The notes below the pieces were generated by a model, which saw only the letters and a list, made by a program, of their open reading frames with translations, ran no database searches and was not told the origin of the DNA. Both the position numbers and the translations under genes were made by a program. Source: Pseudomonas fragi (GTDB lineage Bacteria; Pseudomonadota; Gammaproteobacteria; Pseudomonadales; Pseudomonadaceae). Taken from it: DNA of 64,000 nt. Positions 45,265 through 51,915 of this stretch are shown piece after piece. Within the stretch, counting starts at the first letter, position 1. The number at the start of each line of letters is the position of its first letter. The stretch spans positions 2,535,001 through 2,599,000 of the forward strand of contig NZ_LT629783.1 in the NCBI RefSeq assembly GCF_900105835.1. Direction: 5' to 3'.

Positions 45265-46809
45265 TTATTTCTTGCCCAGGTTACCCAGCCCGCCTACCAC
45301 GCCCCCAAGCACCCCGCCCAGGCCACCGGTAGCCGCACCTGCTGCTGCGCCGCCGGCTGCGCCCACTGTTGTACCCGCAGTGTTGCTGCCTGAATCCACC
45401 TTGACACCCAGCAAGCCGCCAAGACCACCCACTACGCCACCGACGACACCACCAACACCCCCGGCTGCACCAGCACCTGCACCAGTTCCAGTAGTGCCAG
45501 CACCTGCCCCGACGCTGCCGCCAGCGCTTGCCCCCACACCCAGACCGCCCAGCAGACCGCCAACCCCGGCGCCTACACCTGCGCCTGCACCGGCCCCCGC
45601 ACCGGCGCTCACACCGCCTGTACCAGCCCCGGCACCAGCACCTGCCCCGGCGCTTGCGCCCACACCCAGGCCACCCAGCAGACCACCCAGACCTGTCCCG
45701 GTACCCGTACCGCTACCCGTGGAGCCCGCTGCCGGATTGACGTAGCCGCCAGCCTTGTCAACCGCACCGCCCACACCGGTCAGCACGCCACCGACCAGAG
45801 AGGTCACCGGGTTGTCGCCACCGGTAGCCGTGACCTTGCCGCCCAGGCCGCTTACGGTGCCACCCACCTTGTTCAGCAAACCGTCCACCGGCGCCCCCAG
45901 ACCTGTGGTGGTGCCCACTTTGCCGGTCACGTTTTCAACCAGCGAAATCACCGGCACCAGCACTTTGTCATTCACTCCGCCGGTCAATGCGCCCAACTTG
46001 CCACTGCTCACATCGGTGGTCAGGGTGTTGCCGAGCATGGTCACGGTGGTGCCCACTTTGTTGACCAAACCGCCGGTGGTGTCTGTCACCTTGCCAACCA
46101 CGCCACCCACCAGCGGGATCTGGCTGATCGGGGTGTTGTCCAGCACGGTAGTCAGACCTGTACCCACTGACGAAACGCCTTTGCCTACATCACTAACCGC
46201 GTTGGTTACACCACCAACAGTCAGGCCGAGGGAGTTCTTGTCGGTGCCCAGCGACCCCAGGCCACCGCTAATGCCGTCAGTTACCGAGGTCACGGCATTG
46301 CCGGTGTTGGTCACCAGGCCGCCAGCCACGGTGCCCACTACAGGCACGGTGCTCAGGGTGCTGCCAACCCCGCTGACGGTGGTGCCCACGCCGCCAAGGG
46401 CGCTGCCGACCTGACCGACAACCTGGCCTGTGACCAGAGGCGTAGTACCTGCACCTGTACCGCCACCAGTGCCGCCACCGGTTCCGCCACCTGTACCGCC
46501 GCCAGTGCCGCCGCCAGTGCCGCCACCGGTTCCACCGCCTGTACCGCCGCCAGTGCCGCCACCGGTTCCACCGCCTGTACCGCCGTCAGTACCGCCACCG
46601 GTCCCACCGCCTGTACCGCCGTCAGTGCCGCCACCGGTTCCACCACCTGTACCGCCGTCAGTGCCGCCGCCTGTACCCGCGTCAGTCCCGCTATCACTGC
46701 TGGCTACATAACTCTTGTGGCCACCACCACCGCCGCTGCAGCCAGCCAGGCTGACAGTCATGACCAAGAGGAGAGCGGTACTGGTTTTCAGAAAAAGTTG
46801 AGTGTTCAT
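45265..46809 (-). CDS. Gly-rich, collagen-like repeat lipoprotein
   Basis: A 514-residue lipoprotein: signal and lipobox SLAGC (C24, Ser at +2, so outer-membrane sorted), a G5 run, then a stalk-like Gly/Thr/Asp repeat (GGGTDGGTGGGT units, residues about 42-119). The central region (about 130-370) is built of VGxV, VTNAVS and GVGTTVSGVG-type repeats. The C-terminal Ala/Gly segment has two GGLLGGLGVGASAG blocks and ends LGNLGKK. Annotators often call such proteins collagen-like triple-helix repeat proteins. No cysteines after C24. ATG at 46809 fixed by the signal peptide. Likely surface-exposed or periplasmic filamentous protein; partner of the TpsB-like gene by position only. Confidence 0.8.
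   Translation of the reverse strand: MNTQLFLKTSTALLLVMTVSLAGCSGGGGGHKSYVASSDSGTDAGTGGGTDGGTGGGTGGGTDGGTGGGTGGGTDGGTGGGTGGGTGGGTGGGTGGGTGGGTGGGTGGGTGGGTGGGTGAGTTPLVTGQVVGQVGSALGGVGTTVSGVGSTLSTVPVVGTVAGGLVTNTGNAVTSVTDGISGGLGSLGTDKNSLGLTVGGVTNAVSDVGKGVSSVGTGLTTVLDNTPISQIPLVGGVVGKVTDTTGGLVNKVGTTVTMLGNTLTTDVSSGKLGALTGGVNDKVLVPVISLVENVTGKVGTTTGLGAPVDGLLNKVGGTVSGLGGKVTATGGDNPVTSLVGGVLTGVGGAVDKAGGYVNPAAGSTGSGTGTGTGLGGLLGGLGVGASAGAGAGAGAGTGGVSAGAGAGAGAGVGAGVGGLLGGLGVGASAGGSVGAGAGTTGTGAGAGAAGGVGGVVGGVVGGLGGLLGVKVDSGSNTAGTTVGAAGGAAAGAATGGLGGVLGGVVGGLGNLGKK
46452..46685 (-). repeat. 12-bp tandem repeat within the lipoprotein gene
   Basis: About 19-20 imperfect copies of a 12-bp unit (CCGCCACCGGTT-like on the + strand), with a higher-order period of about 36 bp in the distal half. 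The unit length is a multiple of three, so copy-number change would lengthen or shorten the Gly/Thr/Asp stalk without frameshift. Confidence 0.9.
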
Positions 46810-46923
46810 GATTAAGTCCCTTGCACCTGTTACGCCTGAGTTCGAAGTTCCCTGCTCTGTGTCCGGGATACATTCGTCCGTTGGGTACATAACAACGCCG
46901 CGGGCCTGATCAAACAATTCACA

Positions 46924-46984
46924 ACTTGGTATTAACCCCTTATATACAACGCCTGCACTCCCTCTTGAGGACTAATACTTTGGC
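46924..46984. promoter_or_regulatory. Tad-locus motif copies D, upstream of Gly-rich lipoprotein
   Basis: Two copies in the 324-bp gap between the lipoprotein start and the pbpC stop: GGACTAATACTTTGG at 46969-46983 (+ orientation) and GGGGTTAATACCAAG on the minus strand at 46940-46926, facing the lipoprotein gene. The region between them is AT-rich with TATATA. The rest of the gap shows nothing else. Confidence 0.45.
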
Positions 46985-47133
46985 GTTAAGTGCCGGTAAA
47001 AAAACTATATATATCAATGCCATTACTGCCCCCGGAAAACACCGCCCCCGGCGACCCTACTTTAGGTATAAGCCTAATTGACGGGTTTTAAGTTGATAGT
47101 AAGTGCGTAAAAACAAGCGCACAGGGGGGGAGA

Positions 47134-49470
47134 TTATTCCACCACACTGAACTCGACCCGGGCGGTTTGCCCGCTTTCGTCGAGCACACTCAGCTCATAA
47201 CGCCCCGGTTGTTCCAGGGGGGTGTTGAATACTTCTGGTTGTGCGCTATTGCCTATCGGTGCGCCGTTGATAAACCACCAGCGCCGACCGTCACCGCCCA
47301 GGGCCGATAGCGCCAGGCGCAGCACTGCCTGGCTGGCAGCAGGACGGCGCAGGCGGTCGCCATCACGCACGCCGACAATCGACAGCGGGGTTAGCGTATT
47401 CAAGGGTGGCGGCGGGCACTGCGTGGACGCGGCGGGCATACGCGCTTCACGCCGCTCGACCCGAGGCAGCCAGGGTTCAAGGGGGGCAGGCCACAATGCC
47501 ACTTCGCGTTGTTGACCGTCAGCGCATTGCGGGCCAACGCGCAAACCTTGCGGGTTGACCCGGATCGTTTCACGCAGGCCCACACCCAACGGCTGATCCG
47601 CCGCCAGCAAGGTTGGCGGCGTGGTGTGATCCAGGGTCCAGGCAAAACGTTGCCGGCGACAATTGGGGTCATCCTTGTTCATCGGCTGGCCCAGCGGCCA
47701 GCAAATCGCAGCTACACCGACGCTGCCCGGCACTGCCTGCACCGGCGCGACAATGCCGCGCTGGCTGTCACGGTTGCTCAGCACATCGTGGACTTGCAGC
47801 ATCAAGGGGGCTGCCGACGCCAGGCCAAACTGCCCGGGCACCGGGGTACCATCCGGGCGGCCGATCCATACACCGATCAAGTAACGCGGCCCCACGCCAA
47901 TCGCCAGCGCATCACGAAAGCCATAGCTGGTACCGGTTTTCCAGGCCAGTTGCGGGCGCTGCACCAACTCGGCAGTCGGGTCGCGGTCCGGCCGCGCCTG
48001 CCCGCTGAGGATGCGCCGAATCACCCACGCCGCCCCCGGCGACAACATGCGCCGCTCGCGCAACGCGTCATCGGGTTGCAGGCGCAGATTGGCGCTGCGC
48101 CCTTCTCGCGCCAGGGCACTGTAACCGCTGACCAGATCTTCCAGACGGCTGCCTGCACCGCCCAAAATCAAGGCCAGATTGGGCTCGGCCAGTGCCGGCA
48201 GGCTCAAGGGCACGCCCCCATTGCGCATATCGGCGGCGAAGCGTTTAGGCCCGTAGGCCTCAAGCAATTGCACGGCAGGCAGGTTCAGTGAGGTCACCAG
48301 AGCAGCACTGGCCGACACTGGCCCGCTGAACCCCTGGGAAAAGTTTCCCGGCCGATAGTCGCCAAATCGTCGGGGCACATCCTGCAGCAACGACTCAGAG
48401 TGAATCAGCCCCGCATCCATCGCCATGCCGTACAAAAACGGCTTGAGGGTCGAGCCCGGCGAGCGCATGGCCGTGATCATGTCCACATGGCCGAAGCGAC
48501 GCGCATCGTTAATGTCCACCGAGCCAAGGTAGGCGCGCACGGCCATGTTTTCGGTTTCGACCACCACAACGGCCGCCGAGGTGTGATCAGGCAAGCGGGC
48601 ACGCCAACCCAGCAGCAAGTCTTCGAGACGGCGCTGCAAGCCGACATCGATCGTGGTGCGGATCAGCGGCGGGCTGCCGGGCCGGTTGAGGCGTCGAGCC
48701 AGCAACGGTGCCAGGCTTGGTTCAAGGCGCGGGGCCAGCAGCAGCGGCTCTTGCAGCGCCTCACTGACTGCCGTCTGCGGCCAAACCCGGTACTCCGCCA
48801 ACCGGCGCAGCACCTTGTCCCGGGCCACTTGTGCGCGCTGCGGGTGACGGTCGGGCCGCAAGCGACTCGGGGCTTGCGGCAACACGGCGAGCAGAGCAGC
48901 CTCGGAACGGGTGAGCTGCTGCGGCGACTTGCCCAGATAGGCCCAACTGGCTGCAGCAACACCCTGCAGGGTACCGCCAAATGGCGCGCGATTGAGGTAC
49001 AGCTCAAGAATCTGCGGCTTGCTCAGGTGCCATTCCAGCTGAGCGGTGCGCCATAGCTGACGCAGCTTGCCGGGCAACGTCCGCTCATGCGGGTCGAGCA
49101 GGCGTGCAACCTGCATCGACAACGTGCTGCCGCCTGACAACACCCGCCCGCCGCTAAGGTTCTGCCAGGCTGCACGGCCCAGCGCCAGCGGGTTGACCCC
49201 GGGGTGTTGAAAGAACCAGCGATCTTCGTAGGTCAGCAAGGCATCCAGATACAGCGGCGACACCTCACTGACCTGCACCGGGTAACGCCACACACCGTTG
49301 GCATCGGCAAAGCGCCACAGTGGCGTGCCGTCTTCGGCCAGGACAACACGGGCCTGGTCATCCCTGGGCAACGGCAGCGGCCAGATCCTGTCAGCCAGCC
49401 ACAGCAAGGTACACAGCGCCAGCAAGCCGCCGGCCGTCCAACCCAGTATTTTTTTGATCCCTGGCGCCAC
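47134..49470 (-). CDS. pbpC: Penicillin-binding protein 1C
   Basis: A 778-residue class A PBP: N-terminal membrane anchor (GWTAGGLLALCTLLWLA), glycosyltransferase domain with YEDRWFFQHPGVNP (E82) and GGSTLSMQVARLL, and transpeptidase domain with SPGSTLKP (SxxK near residue 335), SLN and KTGTS. The C-terminal ~90 residues are a BiPBP_C domain (SIVGVRDGDRLRRP...WWFINGAPIG). Periplasmic. GTG start at 49470 with a weak RBS; the exact start is uncertain by a few codons. In many bacteria pbpC sits directly beside the alpha-2-macroglobulin gene; here about 2.4 kb separates them. Confidence 0.92.
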   Translation of the reverse strand: MAPGIKKILGWTAGGLLALCTLLWLADRIWPLPLPRDDQARVVLAEDGTPLWRFADANGVWRYPVQVSEVSPLYLDALLTYEDRWFFQHPGVNPLALGRAAWQNLSGGRVLSGGSTLSMQVARLLDPHERTLPGKLRQLWRTAQLEWHLSKPQILELYLNRAPFGGTLQGVAAASWAYLGKSPQQLTRSEAALLAVLPQAPSRLRPDRHPQRAQVARDKVLRRLAEYRVWPQTAVSEALQEPLLLAPRLEPSLAPLLARRLNRPGSPPLIRTTIDVGLQRRLEDLLLGWRARLPDHTSAAVVVVETENMAVRAYLGSVDINDARRFGHVDMITAMRSPGSTLKPFLYGMAMDAGLIHSESLLQDVPRRFGDYRPGNFSQGFSGPVSASAALVTSLNLPAVQLLEAYGPKRFAADMRNGGVPLSLPALAEPNLALILGGAGSRLEDLVSGYSALAREGRSANLRLQPDDALRERRMLSPGAAWVIRRILSGQARPDRDPTAELVQRPQLAWKTGTSYGFRDALAIGVGPRYLIGVWIGRPDGTPVPGQFGLASAAPLMLQVHDVLSNRDSQRGIVAPVQAVPGSVGVAAICWPLGQPMNKDDPNCRRQRFAWTLDHTTPPTLLAADQPLGVGLRETIRVNPQGLRVGPQCADGQQREVALWPAPLEPWLPRVERREARMPAASTQCPPPPLNTLTPLSIVGVRDGDRLRRPAASQAVLRLALSALGGDGRRWWFINGAPIGNSAQPEVFNTPLEQPGRYELSVLDESGQTARVEFSVVE

Positions 49471-49561
49471 TCAAACTTACTCGCTACGCAACTTGCGCGA
49501 TGGATGGATGCCTAATGTGTATATCTGGCACAGTGGCCACCTTACTCATCGGAACATGACC

Positions 49562-49855
49562 ATGCACGTCGAAAGTTTTATCGGAAATCTTGGCCTGTGG
49601 CTGGGCACGCTGGTGCGTTTTATCGTCGAGACCCTGAATGGCCTGTTCGGCGCCATCACCGAGGCGGGCAGCAACTTCGTCGATGGCATGGCCCGGGCGC
49701 TGGGCATGGACACCTCAATCATCAGCATTGCAGTGCTGATCATCGGCCTGCTGTTTTTGTACAACGCTGTTCGCTCCTTTATTCGCGCCTCGATTATCGG
49801 CGGTGTGATCTGGCTGGTGCTGGGGCTGTGGATTTTGAGCTGGATCATCAGCTGA
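49562..49855 (+). CDS. Small membrane protein, 97 aa
   Basis: A protein with two hydrophobic stretches near the N-terminus (FIGNLGLWLGTLVRFIV) and one to two at the C-terminus (ISIAVLIIGLLFLYNAV, GGVIWLVLGLWILSWII), and a short linker ARALGMDTS. ATG at 49562 has CGGAAC 4-8 bases upstream; an ATG two codons earlier is possible. It lies between pbpC and the palindromic element, on the strand opposite to pbpC and the macroglobulin gene. Not recognised as a named family. Confidence 0.65.
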   Translation: MHVESFIGNLGLWLGTLVRFIVETLNGLFGAITEAGSNFVDGMARALGMDTSIISIAVLIIGLLFLYNAVRSFIRASIIGGVIWLVLGLWILSWIIS

Positions 49856-50159
49856 CCTCTTGTTCCTGTGGGAGCGATGCGTCAAATCTGCTGCCGCTTT
49901 AGCGTTTTAACAGGTACACCGGGTACATATCCGGCATCTGCGGTTAACTGAAATATTGGTTTCGCCCTACCATACGGCCGACTCGCCAAGGCTCGCCGAT
50001 TCCCTCTCTCCGGCACTGTTATGGGGGCACGCCGCGACGGGCCATCCATGGCCCATCGCGGCTGGCGCGGCGTCCTGCCGCGCCCCCCCCCATAACAGCA
50101 CCTGCGTTCGGCCTTCTGTGAGGGGCATTCGCGTCGCCTGCACAATCGAGTGGTCACAA

Positions 50160-50183
50160 CAAAAGCAAAAGCAAAAGCAAAAA
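50160..50183 (+). repeat. AAAAGC hexamer microsatellite
   Basis: Four consecutive AAAAGC-type units inside the palindromic element. Confidence 0.7.
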
Positions 50184-50203
50184 ACTTAAACAACACCAAT
50201 CCC

Positions 50204-50293
50204 TTGTGGGAGCGGGCTTGCCCGCGATGGCAGCACTTTGTCCCTCCAGATAGAACGAGGTGCCTGCATCGCGGGCAAGCCCGGCTCCCACAG
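50204..50293. repeat. Paired REP-type palindrome inside the larger element
   Basis: Inverted REP cores of the GCGGGCTTGCCCGCGAT variant flanking about 40 bases. A lone left half (CTGTGGGAGCGA) also occurs near 49866. Confidence 0.85.
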
Positions 50294-50602
50294 GGAAATA
50301 TGTCGGTCGCAAATCCTGCATTCAAACAGGCCGGCCGGTCGGCCGCCTCGACGGCTGTTGATCTACCCGCCCCATCGGGAGGCCGAGAGGAGGTTCTGCG
50401 CAGTGGGCCTCCCGGCATGGATGCCGGGAGAGCCGCGATGGGCCATGGATGGCCCGTGGCGGCGTGCCCACGGAGCGGGACCGGAACGAGGGAACCTGAG
50501 CGCAGCGAAGGCCGGACGCCAGGGGCAAGCCTTTTTGGTGGGCCTGTCCCGTGACAACGGACGCCAAGAAGCGATACTTAAATCGTTCTCTTGGAGGTTG
50601 CC

Positions 50603-50896
50603 ATGTATCCATCTACTCGCCGTAACTATACCGATGAGTTCAAGACTCAAGCGGTTGCGCTGGCTGAAAGCGTTGGCAGAACCGAAGCGGCCCGCCAGCT
50701 AGAGATGTCAGTCAAAACGCTCGATAACTGGGTGGACGCCACGCGCAGGGGCCAACCGCTGAGTTCGCCCGAGCGCAAGCCAATTACGAAGGAAGACAGT
50801 GAGCTTGCCCGCCTGCGAGCCGAGGTTGCCGAGCTGAAAATGGAGCGTGAAATCCTAAAAAAGGCGGCGGTATTCTTCGCCAGAGAGTCCAGGTGA
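50603..50896 (+). CDS. IS3-family transposase OrfA
   Basis: A 97-residue helix-turn-helix protein (YTDEFKTQAVALAESVGRTEAARQLEMSVKTLDNW, key region) with a leucine-zipper-like heptad tract LARLRAEVAELKMEREILKKA. It binds the IS ends. RBS GGAGG at good spacing; ATG at 50603. The heptamer A-AAA-AAG at 50857-50863 lies in its reading frame (CTA AAA AAG), and a -1 shift there enters OrfB without a stop. Confidence 0.92.
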   Translation: MYPSTRRNYTDEFKTQAVALAESVGRTEAARQLEMSVKTLDNWVDATRRGQPLSSPERKPITKEDSELARLRAEVAELKMEREILKKAAVFFARESR

Positions 50897-51756
50897 GATA
50901 CGCCTTCGTCGCTGCTGAACGGACTCAATACCCGGTACAGGTGTTGTGTCGGGTGATGGAAGTCTCGACTTCAGGTTTCTACGATTACACGCACAGACAG
51001 CCTCGCCCTGATCCTGACGCTCAGATTCGCATTGCGTTGCGCAGTGCTTATGCGGCCAGTCGAAAAACCTATGGGCGGCCACGGTTGGTAGCCGCCTTGC
51101 GCCAGAAATCGTTCGCAGTGGGCCACAAACGGGTCAGGCGGTTGATGCGCGAGGAGCGGATACAGGGCAAGTCCAAAGGAGGTTTCAGGCCCTGCACCAC
51201 TGACAGCTGTCATTATTTGCCGGTGGCGAGCAATGTGTTAGCGCGTCAGTTTTCTATCGATAACCCCACGCCGACCTGGGTCAGTGATATCACCTATCTC
51301 CCAACCAGAGAGGGTTGGTTGTATCTAGCGATAGTGTTAAGCATCCAGACCCGCCAGATCTTGGGCTACAGCTTGTCGGACCGCATGCCAGATGGTTTGG
51401 TCGAAAGCGCGTTTTTGAATGCCTGGAGCGCCTGTTCTGGCAGCAGTGGAGCAGTATTTCACTCCGATCAGGGCCGTCAGTACGCAAGCAGTAAGTTCCG
51501 TTTGACGCTGGCCAAGAAGGACTTCACCCAGAGCATGAGTCGAAAGGGAAATTGCTGGGACAACGCAGTGGCCGAGAGCTTTTTCGCTACGCTGAAAAGA
51601 GAGGAGGCTTTCGGGGTCTACCCCACAAAAAAACAGGCACAGCTATCAATCGCCAGCTATGTACATGGGTTTTACAACAGCAGTCGACTGCACTCAGCTC
51701 TGGGATATCGTTCTCCGAACGAATATGCAAAGAGCTTGAGGCAGAAGACTCGATAG
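50893..51756 (+). CDS. IS3-family transposase OrfB (DDE integrase)
   Basis: A 287-residue catalytic part with the DDE triad in WVSDITYLPT, FHSDQGRQY and AESFFATLKREE. The N-terminal region has the HTH_21 domain (RKTYGRPRLVAALRQK). Its own GTG start overlaps the OrfA stop (GTGA), but it is probably mainly made as an OrfAB fusion by -1 frameshifting at 50857. All catalytic residues are intact. Confidence 0.93.
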   Translation: MRYAFVAAERTQYPVQVLCRVMEVSTSGFYDYTHRQPRPDPDAQIRIALRSAYAASRKTYGRPRLVAALRQKSFAVGHKRVRRLMREERIQGKSKGGFRPCTTDSCHYLPVASNVLARQFSIDNPTPTWVSDITYLPTREGWLYLAIVLSIQTRQILGYSLSDRMPDGLVESAFLNAWSACSGSSGAVFHSDQGRQYASSKFRLTLAKKDFTQSMSRKGNCWDNAVAESFFATLKREEAFGVYPTKKQAQLSIASYVHGFYNSSRLHSALGYRSPNEYAKSLRQKTR

Positions 51757-51915
51757 CCAGCTTCTTGGCGTCCGCTGCAGGGAGACAGGCCCATGGTTAC
51801 TTTTTCGGCGTCTGGAAAAAGTGACTCGCCGTAAGGGCGAAACCAATATCCCGTTTAAACGCGAATGCCGGATATGTACCCGCAACACCAGTTAAACCCT
51901 TCAGCAGCCACACGC

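Larger units (their letters stand above)
50539..51793 (+). mobile_element. Complete IS3-family insertion sequence (1255 bp)
   Basis: Terminal inverted repeats: left TGGGCCTGTC and right-end complement TGGGCCTGTC match for 10 bases, then after 9 variable bases both share CGGACGCCAAGAAGC. The ends are TG...CA as in the family. Flanking TGG at 50536-50538 and 51794-51796 is a 3-bp target duplication. Encodes OrfA and OrfB with an intact frameshift site, so it may still be active. Confidence 0.93.
49921..51881. mobile_element. Nested palindromic intergenic element, interrupted by IS3
   Basis: Outer arms 49921-49970 and 51831-51881 are inverted copies: GGGTACATATCCGGCAT and its complement, then a 15-base spacer on both sides, then ATATTGGTTTCGCCCT and its complement. 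Inner arms 50025-50062 and 50432-50469 are 38-base inverted copies with one mismatch. Between the inner arms lie a REP pair, an AAAAGC hexamer run and GC-rich hairpins. Removing the IS and one target copy leaves about 703 bp. No ORF in it looks real. This accounts for the gene-free stretch 49856-50602 and for 51757-51915. Confidence 0.75.

Noticed and set aside
45272..46414. Plus-strand Pro-rich frames opposite the Gly-rich lipoprotein
   Set aside because: Proline codons are simply the reverse complement of glycine codons in the repeats; no RBS or signal peptide.
49950..50560. Short ORFs (77-178 aa) within the palindromic element
   Set aside because: They follow the inverted-repeat arms, lack RBSs and resemble no protein; the region is structural repeat DNA.
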